Below, in pieces: positions 1-15,000 of a DNA stretch of 64,000 nucleotides (positions are counted from its first letter, which is position 1; each line of letters opens with the position of its first letter). This DNA comes from Flavobacterium hibernum (GTDB lineage Bacteria; Bacteroidota; Bacteroidia; Flavobacteriales; Flavobacteriaceae). Under the pieces are notes generated by a model. The model worked only from the letters and a program-made list of their open reading frames with translations. It did not search any database and was not told the origin of the DNA. The DNA is taken from assembly GCF_000832125.1 (NCBI RefSeq), contig NZ_JPRK01000027.1, positions 147,042 through 211,041 of the forward strand, written 5' to 3'. The translations under genes and the position numbers were made by a program.

Positions 1-3000
1 TTATGTTAAAACTTGTCGTTGGAACTTTACAACCATTTAAATGTCTAGCCACGATAAAGTGATTACCCGGAGCAACATTTGTAAAAATATTACTTGGTTG
101 GAATGGACCTGTATCACTATCTAGTGCATAATCTACTAGTGAAAGATCTGTATTACTTTGATCAACTGTTACTGTAATCATGTTGGTTTGTGCATTGTTT
201 ACACAATCGTAATTGATTTCAAAAGTTGGATTCAAAATAACTGCATTGTCCATCATCACATTTAATGTGCTTATACAAGTAGCATCTTTTATGTATACTG
301 TATGTGAACCACCTTTAAGTTTAGTGAAATCGTAATTTGTACCTGTTACTGGTAAATAAGTTCCGTTTTCGTTATCTAGACTTACACTGTAAGGTGGTTT
401 TCCTCCAAAAATTTCAACACTAAATGATCCATCTTTATCGCCATCGCAAATTTCCTGTAAAATTGGTCCTACTACTTTGGCTCCTAAAAGTGGCGGTTCA
501 TTAATTTGAAGATCTAATATTTCGAAACATGAATTTTCATCCTGAACTACAACTTTGTACGCTCCTGGTGCTAAACGATCAAATACAAACTTGTCATCAA
601 ACATTCCTAAGTTTGGAGAAATTGCATATTTAATTACGCCTGTTCCTCCTGATGCTGTAATCACGATTTTTCCGTCGTTTGCTGCAAAACAAGATGCATC
701 TGTTGCTACAGAACTAACTGTCAATGCTGTGTTAGGCTCATTAATTGTTATTGGAGCAGAGTCATATTGACAATCTCCACTATCTACACGTACTACATAA
801 GTTCCTTGAGGAAGTAAGTCAAAATAACCTGTTGGTTGTGCTGCTCTTACTACTGTTCCAGAATTATTTAATAATGTATAAATGTAATCACCTAAACCTC
901 CAATTCCAGATGCATCTATTGAAGCTGTTGCACTTCCTTTACAATAAACTTTAGCATCTGATAAGTCTAAGTCCAGACTTAATGGTGTTATTGGATTTAC
1001 TGTAATGTTACCAGAAATTGCTCCAACGCATCCTTTAGAATCTCTAACGTAATATTGGTGATCTCCTATTGCTACAGCAAATGTTGTAGATGATGCAAAT
1101 CGACCTAAAACTGTTGTAAAGGCTTGATCTGCGCTATATTCATAAGGAGCTGTTCCACCTATTGCACTTAATGTTAGTGTCGCAGCTGTTTTACATGTAA
1201 TTCTGCTTTCCATAACTAATGTAGGCTCAACTCTTGCTGGCTCACTAATTACAACGTCTGCACTTGGTTGTGAAGTACAATTAAGTCCGTCAACTACCGT
1301 TACAGAATATGTTCCTGCAGCTAAACCAGCGAAAACTGGGCTAGTTTGTGCTTCTGAAGAAATAACTGGATTAAGTGACAGATAATTTAAAATATAAGAA
1401 TAGTTACTTCCCTGACCTCCTGTTGGAAGATCAACTGTAATTTCTCCACTATTATCTCCGTTACACATTAAAGCACTTACTGTTGCACGAGCTGTAACTA
1501 CTATTTGATCAGGATTTTTTAATGTTACTGTTGCTGTTTGAATACAACCGTTTACATCTTTTACATTTAGAGTGTAGAATCCAGGTGTTAGGCCTTCAAA
1601 TAATAGTTGAGACGAATACGCAAAACTTACCGGACCTACTAATTCATATTGTAAATCTCCTGCCCATCCACCTTCTGCAATGGCTAAAATTGTTCCATCG
1701 TTACCTGGATTACATGAAATTGGTGTGTGAACTTCTTTCAATGTCAATGCCGATGCTGGCCCTTCGATAAAGAAAGTTGTTTCGACATCACAAGTTGGCT
1801 TACCGCTTAATCTTGCTTTAACAGTATATGTTCCTGCTAATAAATTAGAGATATTTATTGTTGCGCCTCCTGAATTTCCAGTAACATTAACTGGACCAGT
1901 AATAGTGTAATCAAATGCTCCTGCATCATTAGATGGACTAACTTCGTTGTCTACGATAGTTAAATCAACACTTCCTGTTGCGGTTCCAAAACAAACAACA
2001 TTATTAACATTACTTGCTACTAAGTCAAATGTATTTGGATCGTTAACATAATGAATCATCGTTAATACACATCCTGTACTAGTATTAGTTACTGTAACTA
2101 AATAATTTCCTATCGTTAATCCAGGGAAAGCGCCATTATTATTGGTAACATCATAAGTGCTTCCAGCACTAGTTCCTTTTACGTTGTAGCTCAAGACTGG
2201 CATAGGTGTCGTTGTTCCTGTTGTGGTAACATTAACCTGAATATCCTGGTCATTAATACAAGTAATTTCTTTAGTTACTGTAATTGCCGATGGAGTTGCA
2301 AAATCGATAGCAACGAATGGTTTTATTGTTGCAGTTGTTGTTCCTAAACAACCATTTGTATCATAAACATTGATTACATAGTTACCTCCTAATAAATCTG
2401 GTTCGATATAAACCGGATTATCTCCTCTTTGAACTGGAACAGGGTTTCCGTTTTTCAAAAATTCATAAACTTTATAATCATTAGAACCTCCAGATGGCAT
2501 TCCCACTGTTATTGTTGCATTATTCGTTTTATTTATTGTTGTACATCCAAAATCTAATACATTAGGATTAGGAACAGTGATTGCCAATGGCTCTTCAACG
2601 TCAATAGTTTTGTCAACTGGACAACCTTTTCCTGAAGTTACTGTAACTGTATACGTTCCTTTAGGAAGGTTTGTAAATACATTACCCACTAAAACTACTC
2701 CAGTTGGAGAAGGATTAATTGCATACGTATAAACTGGATTATTGTTTACTGTTGCTGTTTGAGTAGCCATATTTACAGTAATACTTCCTGTGCTTCCTCC
2801 GTTACAAAGTACTTTTGATGGAGTTAAGCTAAAGTCAATCAGCGTATTTGGAGTTTCAAAAACAACTTCTACATCTTTTGTACAATTTGTTCCGGTATCT
2901 CTAACACTAAATGTATAAGTTCCTGGAGTCAAACCGCTGAAAACTGGTGTTGGTTGAGAACTTACCCAATTGTCTTTACTGTATTCATAACTTGGTGTTA

Positions 3001-6000
3001 CTGTACCGCCAGATGGAATCAATGTTACTTCACCTTGATTTCCATTACATGTAGGTTTTCCTGTAATATCATATAATAATTTTAATGGCTCTAAAATATT
3101 AACTACTCGGGTAACCTCACATTTGTTCTCGTCGCGAACATATACTGTATGATTTCCTGTAGTTTTTACTACCAAAACATTATTTGTACCCCAGCTGTTT
3201 CCGTCTAGGCTATACTCTAGATTTGCAGTAAATCCAGTTGCTATTACAGGAATATCGTAAGTACCTGCTGTACTTGGACATTGTGTAGGTATTGCCGAAG
3301 TAATACTTGGCATTGGATCTTGTGAAATATTAACTGTCACATGATCGAAACAACCTTGAGCATCTCTGACATATACATCATAAGAATCGAATGCTGGAGA
3401 TATTTTACTTGTAGCAATTGCTATAGTTGTAAATGGTTTATAATCTCCACTTGCTGGAATTGTTGGTGGCGTTGTTGTAGGTACATATGTGTACATATAT
3501 CCTGATGTACCGCCAACAATTGTCGTTTCATCAATAGTAAGAACTGCTTTTAAATCATGACAGTTTTGATTCTTAACGCTTACTTTAAATCCACTTAAAT
3601 CTAAAGGATCTGGCTCAGTAATAATAACTGCATTTGAAGTTGCAGGGCAACTTGGGAAACCAGTTTCTACAATTCTTACCGTATAATTGTTTCCTTCAAG
3701 TAATCCAAAAGGAATGACAAATGGATTAGAAGTAGCAGTATCATGAGAACCTGAAGCTCCAGCTACTGCCGTTGCTCCTTTATAAACTGCATAATCATAT
3801 GTTCCAGAATAATTTAAGATATTAATTTCAATTGCACCCGAAGCATTACCCTTACAATCTACGTTTGCAAAAGTGCTTGCCACAACTTTTACTTTGTCGA
3901 AAACTGGAATTTCGTATGAAGTAGATTTTAAACTACATTTTGTATTATTATCCAAAACTTCAAACTCATAATAACTACCTACTGATAAAGCATCATAAGT
4001 AAATGTATTTCCTGTAACTGGAATCGGTCCCGCAATTAATGTACCGTCTTTGTATACATTATAAGTAAACGGATTTGGTAGATTACTTCCACCACTGATG
4101 GCCACATTTATTTCTTGTTTATTATTAACACAATCCATGTCAGGACCAAAAAGACCAACAACAGAACTTAATTTAGGCAATGGATCTAGTGCCGTAGTCA
4201 ATGTTGTTGTTTGTATACAACCTTTTGAGTCTTTTACATAAAACGTTGGATTTTGAATACTTCCATTATCCGTCAACTCAAATGTGTATTTATTGTCTAC
4301 AGGTACACTATTACTTGCAAAATAACGAATACCGTCTATACTGAAAGTATAAGTACCTGTACCTCCTCCGCCAGTAACAACTGCCGTTGTTTTAGTTGGA
4401 TTTACAGCACAACTAAATGGTACTGCACTAGCTGTAGCAGTTACTGCAACTGGATCTAATATTTCAACATCCACATTTGCTTCGCAATTTAAGTTTGAGG
4501 TAACACTTATATTATATTTTCCAGGAGCTAATCCACTAAATACACTAATACCTTGCGTTTTGGCTGGACCAGCTGGTAACGTTGGTGTAAGCGTATAATT
4601 ATAACTATCGCTATTATTTACTGGTCTTAAATTTACAGTAATAGTACCGTTGTTATTTGTTCCTTGTGGAGCATTACAATCTACTGGTGTAATATCAATA
4701 TCTGTTATTAACAAATCTACCGGAGTTGGCGGATTCATAACAACTTCGTTTGTAATTACATAAGAACAATTTCTCGCATCATAAACTACGATTTCATAGT
4801 TTCCTGAATCTGTAGACGGAACTGTATAATAAGCAGTGTCTAATCCTGCTGGGAATGCTATTGGTGCAGATACTACGCCAGCAGGATTCTTAACGGTATA
4901 AGTATAAGAACCATAACCACCTACAGCGATAATTTTAATAGTTCCATCAACTGTAGTACCTGTACAAAAAATATCTTTCTCGTTTGTTGCTGAAGCAAAA
5001 AGTTGAGATTTGATATCTGCTTTTACAGAAACTAAAGATTGACATCCGTAAGCATCTTTTACAAAAACATCATAACTTCCAGGAGATAAATTACTAAAGG
5101 TATAAGTATCATCTGGTAAAGGCAAAGTATTACTTGGCAAGAATGTATCACCATTATCAATACTGAAAAGGTAAGGACCTACTCCTAATGAAGCTTTTAC
5201 TACCAATGTTGCCTTATTTGTACTATCATAACAATAGTCAGATGTTGCAGTAATAGTCGCTATTGGAGGAGTTGGAAGAACTAAAGTAAATGAGTCTGTA
5301 TCGACACAACCATTAGCATCTTTAACAGATACTCCATAAGGTCCATCAAGTCTAAGGTTTACAAAAATACCATCATTGTTAACGATTGCAGGACCCGATG
5401 GAGGTGTAAGTGTATAAACATTATTACCCCATCCGCCTTGAGCGGTAACTGTAACTGAACCATCAGTTGAACAACCTAACGGTGTAACATCTAAAGGATC
5501 TAAATTTAAAGAAACTGCTGGCTCTTTTATAATTACAGCAGTTGAAGTTGTATTACAGTTTGGGTAAGCTTGTTCTACAACTTTAACTGTATAATTTGTT
5601 CCTTCGCCCAATCCGAATGGAATTATGAACGGATTTGAAGTTGCTGTATCATGAGATCCGGCAGATCCTGCTACAGCAGTTGCTCCATCAAAAACTTCAT
5701 ATGTATATGGTCCTGAATAACCTGATACAGTAATTTGAATACTTCCGTTTTTCTCCAATTTACATTGAACATCTGCAACTGTAGTAGCTACTACATTGAT
5801 AGCATCAAATAATGGCACGTTGTATAAATTGCTCAAAATTTGGCAACCAGTTACATTATCTGTTATTCTAAATCTATAAGTCGCACCAGCTGTTGTGGCA
5901 GGATAGTTAATAGTCAGTGATGTTGAAGATGCCGAAATAAGTGAATATGGAGTAGCGTTTACAGAAACTTCATATTTCAAATTAGTTGGTACTGAACCTC

Positions 6001-9000
6001 CTACTACAGTAACCTCAATTAACTCTTGATTGTTTAAACAATCAATTTGAGAACCTGGAAGAATAGATCTTTTCGCAATTGCAGATATTAATTTTGGTAA
6101 CGGTTGCAATGCTGTTGTCAGAGTTGTTGTTTGTACACATCCATTTGAATCTTTTAACCAATAAGTCGGATTTTGCACGCTTCCTGTATCTCCTATTTCA
6201 AAAGTATATTTATTATCTGCTGGTGTACTGTTACTTGGAAAGTAGTCTGTTCCATTTTTACTAAAATTATAACTTCCGGTACCACCTAAACCTGTCACAA
6301 CAACTTTAGTTATAGCTGGATCTATTGCACAACTAAATGGTGTTGCAACTGCACTAGCGACAACTGCAAGTGGAGCTGGTACATTTACACGTACTGTATT
6401 ATCACAACCTCTTCCAGATTTAACAGTTACATCATAATCTCCTGCACTTAATCCTGTAAATACATTATTATTAACTTGTGTTTTGGTACCTACTGCTGGT
6501 AAAACAGCTGTTATTGTATACGTATAATCAGGGTTATTATTACTAGTTTTTAAATTTACAGTAAGTGTTCCGTTATCACTTGTTCCTTGTGCACCAGTAC
6601 AATCTACAGGAGTAGTACTTATATCTGTTGCTTCCAAATCTACAAGTGTTGGAAGTACTAAATCAACAGTCGTTGATCTTGTACATGTTGTAGTAAGATC
6701 TTTAACTGTAATCTTATAATTTCCTGCTCCAATGCCTACAAATTTAGGGTCATTGTTTTGTACAATATTTGTAATCGCAGGCAATGAAGTCTTTTCTAAA
6801 GTATATTCTAAATTGTTTGGCAAAGCACCTCCTGTCACAACAGCAGTAATTTCACCTTTTGTATCCTCACAGTTAGGAGGAGTTGTGAAGCTTGCTTTGA
6901 TAGTAAGAGGCTCAGCAATAAAAGGTAAATTTACTGTGTTACCACATCCGTTAAAATCTTTAATCTTTATAGTATGATTTCCTGACGAAAGATTTGGAAT
7001 AGAGAATTTAGCCGAAGGTATTTGAACAAATCCTGTATTGTCTAAATTATAATAATGAGTACCAATACCTGTTGTTGTTAACTCAACATCGATAGCAAAA
7101 GAACCTTCATTAGCACAAAAACTGTTTACTACAGCAGTTATAAAAGGTTCTGCATCTAATTTTACTTCTACAAATGCATTCTGAATACAACCATTTGCAT
7201 CTCTTACATACACGATATAATGACCAAATTCTTTATTGAAAGTATTACTAGTTTGAGTAGCTACATCAAACGCTGTCGTGAAAGTTGTTTCATCTGTAGG
7301 ATCCGGATCTGCAGCGTCAATTGCTCCTAATGTGCCTGTATCAGGATAAATTTGATACAAATAAGGATGCGCTGTTATCCCTAATGCTACATCTGCAGCT
7401 CTAACAGTTCCTCCTTTAGCAAATGCTTCAACTAAACCTTTATTCAATCCGCAATTATCATTTACATTAGATTTAGCCTCTAGCCCTAATGGAACAACAG
7501 ATTGCGATATTGTAAATGGTTTTGATGAATTTATACAAACCGTAGTTCCCGCAAGATCTTGTTCTGTAAATAAAATATAATAAGTACCTGGTTTAAGAGG
7601 TCCTACGTTATTTGCACCTTTAAGTGGTAAAACCACCGTTCCGCTTACCGCTGGAGAAACCAACGTATTGGTTAGCGAATTGTAAATTTCATATTTAACT
7701 TTTTCTGTACCAGCTTGCACTTTATCAAAAGTGAAGGAAACATTTCCATTCCCCAATCCTGTACACGTTACATTTGCTGATTTTACATCACTTTCTAATG
7801 TAGATGCTGTTTCTGTAGCAACTTCTGCCTGTTTGAAGTAATAACATTTCGTTGTATCATCATAAACAATAAACGAATAGATTACCCCCGGATTTAGATT
7901 ATTAAACGTTGATTGTAATAAAAGTGGATCTCCTGGTAAGGCTGGAGGAGCAACAGCATCTGCTTTTTGATATAATGCAGAATATGTTGCATAATCATAT
8001 TTATTTGGATCTAATGGATCTAATGGATATTTGGCAAAATAATAAGGCCCACCAGCTATTTTTGGTTTAGCCGTTACGATTAGGCTTGCAGTGGTACATG
8101 ATGGAGTTCCAGGTGCCACTACAATCTCCATTTCATCTACTGGAGATGCCATGTTTACTTTCTTTGTAACTGAACAACCATTTATATCAGAAACTGTTAA
8201 TTCGTAAGAACCAAAATTTAAGATTTGAAATGTGTGGTTTTCATTTCCAGTAGCATTATAAACTTGAGTTGGGCTGGTGTTACTTGTCAAAGTATAAACA
8301 TAACCTGATGCCGCAGGAGCAGCGTTCTTCGAACCTCCTGTTAATAATGTTACTGCAATAGAACCAAAAGTAGTACCTGTAGTACCACCAATACACGTAA
8401 TTTGAGTATCAACTAATTTAAAATCAATTTTAGTTGGTTCTTCAATTTTAGCGATTTCATCTGAAAAACAACCTTTACTATCTGTAACTCTAATTTTATA
8501 GTCTCCTGCTGGTAATCCAGTTGTTTTTGAGCCATAATCAACATCAGCAGTTGCAGGAACTAAAGCCGAATTGTCTTTTACAACCTTTGTAACATAAGGA
8601 CCTATTCCTTTACTTTGATCAATGGCTACAGTTATAGAACCTCTTGCATCTCCATTACATAAAATAGTAGAGTTTGGAGTAGCTGTAAATACAGGTTTTG
8701 TTTTTGCTGCTACATTTACTGTAGAAGTTAGACTACACTTAGTGGTAGAAGCATCTTTTAAAGTAAATATATAAGTGGTGTTTAACGATGCATTTGCAGC
8801 ATCTGGATCTGTGTACAAAAATGTTGTCCCTATTACCGTTCTAACAGTTGCATCTAACACACCATTTGTAGTTACAGTATACGTATAAGGTGTTTTTCCT
8901 CCTGAAACTGTACCTTTAATTTCGGTATTCTGACCATTACAATCTGCTGCTATATTCAAATCAGCATTAAATTTTAATTCTGTTTCAATCGTTTGTGCAG

Positions 9001-12000
9001 CTAATGTTAAAATACAACCTGTAGTAATATCTTTTACCTTTACAATATAAGAACCTGGATTTAAATTACTAAAAGTACCGCTTACCTGATAATTTCCATC
9101 ATTTATATTATATCTGTACGATGGCGACGTAGCAGCTGGAGTTACAACTATTTCTGCTTTTCCAGTTTCATCAAAACACAAATCTGAAGCAACCAGATCA
9201 ATACTTGCATCTGGTTGTACTGGTGCATCAACATCAAAAGTATCTGTAATAGTACATCCTGTTCCACTTAAATCTGTAACAGAGATACCGTACGTTCCTG
9301 ACTGAGTCAAATTGTTAAATGTTGAATTCGATTGCGGTCCTACTTTAGTACCATTTGGCAATGTAAGTGTGTATCTGTTATTACCCCATCCACCAACAGT
9401 ATTGATAACTACTTTACCATTATTAGGCGAACAAGTAATAGCTGTTATTGTAGGTAATATAAATGCAAGTTTTACTGTCGCTTCTTTTACTCCTATGGTT
9501 TTTGAAGCTGTACATTTAGTTCCCGGGTTTGTAATTGTAATAGTATAAGTTTCTGCCGGTAAACCTGTATAATCGATCACATTTAATGTTTGGGTAGATT
9601 GAATTATAGGTACAAGTACGTTTGCACTATTTCTAAGCTCATATGAAAATGCTCCAGAATTACCTGAAACTGTAAAGGTAAGTTTACCATCAGATGATCC
9701 TTGACAAACTACATTCGAAACTAATGAACCGTCTACCAAAACTGGTAATGGTTTATCAATTGTAAATTCTCCCTCAGTGGTACATTTATTATTATCGGTA
9801 ACTTTAAAATAGTATTTACCTGGTGCCAAACCATTAAAAGTATGATCCTGCGTAAGAATATTAGTTGCTACTGGAGTTGGTGGTGTAACTGCTGCATCTG
9901 TATCTGTTATTTCAAATTTAAATGGAGGAACACCTTTATCTACTTTTACTGTTAAACTAGTTTTATCAGAACCCGGCGCACAAGTAACCGCTACTGGTGC
10001 ATCAAATGTCATGTTCTGTGGTGCATCTAATGCCTTAATATCTGGCGAATCAACCACGGTAAATGGACAGTTATTGGCATCATATACCACAACACTAACA
10101 GGACCTGAAGTAGTTGTTGTATACGTATTTGAACTTACAGCTGGTAATACACCATTATAACTGTATAAATATTTATTAGGACCCGTAAATGGCGTTCCTG
10201 GTTTATCAATTGTTACAGTAATTGTTGCCGATTGTGGTGCATTTAAAGCTCCACAAGTTAATGGAATTGTAACATCTGCATGAGCTGTTAATTCTGTTGG
10301 ATTCGTTAGTGTTTTTGAAACTACAACAAAACATTTTTTAGAGTCAGTAACTCTAATCCAATAAGTTCCGGCACCAACATTACTAAGTTTATTTGTTAGC
10401 ATTGTACTAAAACCAGTTGTTGCAGAAGTAGTTGAAACTTCATAAGAATAAGGCGATAGACCTAAACTTGCCGTTACTACAATTGAACCATCAGTTCCGT
10501 TATAACACTTAGGATTTGTTGGTGTAGCAATAGCCGTAGGTGTTTCTTTTACATTAATTACTCTCGAAACAATAGTAGTACAACCTTTTTTATCTGTAAT
10601 TTCAAAATAATGAGTTCCAGAAGCTCCAGTATCGAAAGTAAATTTATTTGATCCTGCAGCAACATCAGTATATGCTTCTGTTGTAAAAACTCCTGATGTA
10701 TTATGTCTGTATTTATAATCCGGATATCCGTCTAGAATTGTTACCTCAATTGATGCATCCGAAGAAGCTGGCGCTACATCACAATCTAGATCTGCAAGTA
10801 ATTTAGTTGAAGCTGAAATTGGAATAGCAATAATTTCTTCATCTAAATCTATAAAACATCCCGTAGATGTGTCTGTAACTCTAATCGTATATTTTCCAGG
10901 TGTTAATCCTGAGAAAGTTCCATCAGCTTTTGCTGTACCTTTGTTAATGCTATACGTGTAATTTGTTTGTGTATTAGGATTTACTTTTAAAGTTGCTCCA
11001 CTTCCACCAGCACAGTAAACCGAAGATCCATCAATACTTGCTATTGGTTTTACTTCAGGGTTAATTGTAAAATCTGTACCAGCTACATTACATCCTGTAC
11101 CATCGGTCACAGAAACACTATAAGTTCCTGCCACTAAGTTTTTAAACAGATTGTCATTCGTTTGATTAATTGCTGTTCCAACAACTGGTGTTTTTTGTGT
11201 AACAGTGTATGTATAAGTTCCTGATCCTCCTACAGCATTAATTTTTGCTGTTCCTAAAACCTTACAGGTAACATGTGTAAGATCTGACGGATTTAATTTT
11301 AATGCAGATGCCGGGCCTGCTACTGTTACCTTTTCTATAACTATACATTTTGTAACTGAATTTGTAACGGCAATAGTATGTAAACCTGCACCTAATCCAG
11401 AAACAGTAATATCAAAAGGATCGGTAGTCGAAGTACCCGATCCTGTTATTGGTGGTGTTGTATCTACTGAATATGAGTAACTTGTACCTACAGCAATTCC
11501 GCTAACCGTAAATGTAGCAGAACCATCAGAAGCGCCAAAACATTTTATACTAGTTGGAGTACCTACTACTGTAAAGACTTTAGGCAAATCAATTAAATGC
11601 GTTTTTTCAAACGTACATTTATTAGCATCTCTTACTTCAAATTTATAAGTAATATCAGCTTTGATATTATCGAATACGTTACTTAGTTGGAATGGTGTCG
11701 CGGTTGGCGAAACAATTCTATATTCTAAACCTGTAGTTGAAACAGGAACATTAGCAGCGTTCACCACATTTGTAATTGTAACACTTCCTGTATTATTTGG
11801 ACAGGTAGCATCAGTCGTTGTAGTGATCGTCATTCCTTTTGGAGGATTCAAATCTACAATAGTCAATTTTGGTGTTGTTGTAAATGTACATGAATTACTA
11901 TCCGTAATAGTTACCGTGTAATCTCCTGCTACAGAAATATTATTAAAAACCTTTGTAGGCTGAGTAATTAATGCAACTCCATCTCTATTCAAAGTGTACT

Positions 12001-15000
12001 TGTAAACACCATTTCCACCTGTTACTACAGCACCTACGGTTATTGTTGCAGGGTCTAGACAAGTGTAAGCAGTTGTTATTGTTGCAGTACCACTAATTGG
12101 ATTTGGCGCCACTAAAGTGACTTTTATACTTTTTGTACATCTATTGTCGTCTTTTACATAAAAAGTATATTCTACTCCTGCACTAAGACCTGTATAATAT
12201 GAAGTATCATCATAAAAAATTCCATCTCTACTGTAAGTAAATTTGCCAGTTCCTCCACCTGGTTTCAATAATATTGTTCCGTCTGAAGAACCACTACATT
12301 TTGGATTTACATCTGTTGAAGATAATGTAATAGGAACTAATGCATTAATTTTAGCATCACTAGTTGTTGTACAATTATTTCCATCTTTTATTGTAAAAGT
12401 ATAATCACCAGACACTGCTGTTGTGTATGTAAAGGTATTTCCTGTTATAGTAGGTGGCACCAAAGTTCCTGTTTTATCTCCAGTAGTAATTGTTACTGAA
12501 AATGGTGCTTTACCGCCTTCGATTGTTCCTGTAATTACTGCAAGATTTGCTGGTGCAGGATCACAATCAAGTGGACTTGTAACTGGAGTTGCTGCAAGTA
12601 ATTGAGCGGTTATGACTTGAGTAACTGGATCTACAGAGGTACATCCATAACTATCTGTAACTAAAAATTCGTAAGTTCCTTCGTTTAAAGCTTTATAAGT
12701 AAAATTAGGTCCGGTAAATGTTGCGCTTGGTCCGCTTGGTGTACCTCCATTATATCTTACAGTATAGGTATAGTCTGGTACTCCATCTGTAACTTTTATT
12801 GTAATATTTGTTCCTGTATTTTTATCAAAACAAACACTTGACGGAACAATTTCTAATTTTGGTTTAACTGGGGCAACAATATCTACAGATGCCAAAACTT
12901 CTGTCTGACATTCATTTAAATCTTTGGCTACAACTTTATAATTTCCCGTTTTTTTAATATCAAGAAATGTATCAGAATCTTGAAAAGCTTTTACAACTGT
13001 TACACCATCCGTTTCTCTTAATTCATATTGATAACCAGGAGTTCCATCACTAGCTTTAGCCTTAATAATTGCTCCACCAGAACATTTTAATACTTGATCT
13101 ACCCAAGCATCTACTTTTAATTTTTTTGGAGATTTAATTTCCTGCGCTACCGGAAAAACACAGCTACCAGCTTTATCATCATAACGAATACTTATGTTAT
13201 AAATTTTACTTGGTAAATTTTTCAAAGTTATACTACCACTTGTAGCAGCTGGAACCGGAATTACTGTTTGCCATCCAGCAGGATCTCCTGTTACTAAATA
13301 TTGGAATCCTTTTGTCGCATCAAAATTTTTGGCAGATAATGTAATTTCTCCATTTTGCTCACCACTACATCTTACATCTTTGTATCCTGTAATACCCGCA
13401 GAGAAAGCCTTACTTCCATCAACAAATATTGGAAAATTAGCTACAGTGTTACATGCTTTTGGCATTTGAGTAACAACTAAATCATCAACTGCAAAGTCAA
13501 TACCATTTACCTGAGATAGCTCTAATCGCAGTACAAAATCCAAACTCGTATTATTACCTGGATCAATAGTTCTTGTATACGGTACCCAACCTTCTGTTTT
13601 TGGTATTTTACCTGTAGATTGGGACGATAATGCTACTCCAGAACCATTTTGTAATTCGACAGTAAGTGAAGCATCTGGTTGAGTATTAGTTTTTATAAGT
13701 AAATTGGTAGCAACAAAGGTAACTTTGATTGGTACATTTGGAATAATGTCGTTAATGGTTTTTCTATAAAGAACGGCATTATTAGGGATTGCATTTCCTG
13801 CATCGACTGCCAAAAACCTTCCGTTTGAGTTCGTCCCTTTGCTCGTATTATCTTTAGGACTCCACCATCCACCGTAAGGATTGTTTTTTAATGAATTGGT
13901 AACTGTATATTCCCCATTACCAAATAACTTATTGTTATTACATTTTGTTGCTTCTACCTGTCTTTCCCAACAAAAATTAGGATTAATTCCAGGTGAGCTA
14001 ACGTCTGGTCCTGAACCAAAAGTTTCGTTTAGCAAAACACTTTCAGTAGGAACACTTACTACATTATAGCTTACTGATATGGTATGATCTCCTTGTGGTA
14101 CGTTTTTAAAAATATTTGTTGGTGTACTAGTATTAAGAACACCATCCATAAAATAATCATAAGTAAATTGAGGACTTCCACTTCCGCTATTTGTAACGGT
14201 TACAGTAGTTGTTGCCGATCCATCGCAATTAAAAACCGGATCATCAACCTTTATTGTTGGTGCATCAGGTTTTGTTAATAATGTTATCGCTGGTAATGGA
14301 ATTTCGCATTTTGCATCTTTGATATAAAATACATGTTTTCCCGGATCAACATAAGCTTCTTTGTCGGTTGTCCAAGTTTTTCTATCATCATAACTATATT
14401 GATAAGGCCCATTAACTCCTGTAATAGGAACTCCACCTTCAGCATTCGTAATTCTAACTTTTCCCTGAAGTGTGTTTGGTGCAATACCACAACCAGATAA
14501 TTCTGCAACTCCCACAGATGCTGTCAAAGCAGTTGTTAGTCCTATTGCAATAGGAAAATCTGGATCTGTACATGTAGTACCTGATTTAGTATACTTAACA
14601 CTTACAATATAATTTTCAGGAGGAACATTACTATAATCCCTATTTCCTGTAATACCTGTAAGCGCCATTTTGTCATAAGTTAATAACGTATAGCTGTTTT
14701 CTCCAAGTAATCTGGTTTCAATAGTATATCCTTTATTATCCGTAACATTGATCGTAATTTTTCCATTAGGATTAGCACAATCTCCATCTGTTTTACTAAC
14801 CGTATAAGTAGGTTTATTTACATCAGGAACAGGAATTGTTTTTTCGACAGCACAACCATTTGCATCTTCAATACGAATTAAATAACTTCCTGAAAGAACT
14901 GTTGTTATAACATTATTAGCATTTTGAAAAAATGGCGCACTATTTATACTTACTAAATATCTGTAAGGGGTTGTTCCTCCTCCGGTACCAACAGTAATAG

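Noticed and set aside
14284..14508. 74-codon minus-strand frame inside the adhesin gene
   Set aside because: It lies in another frame of the same strand as the adhesin, with no promoter or protein-like features.
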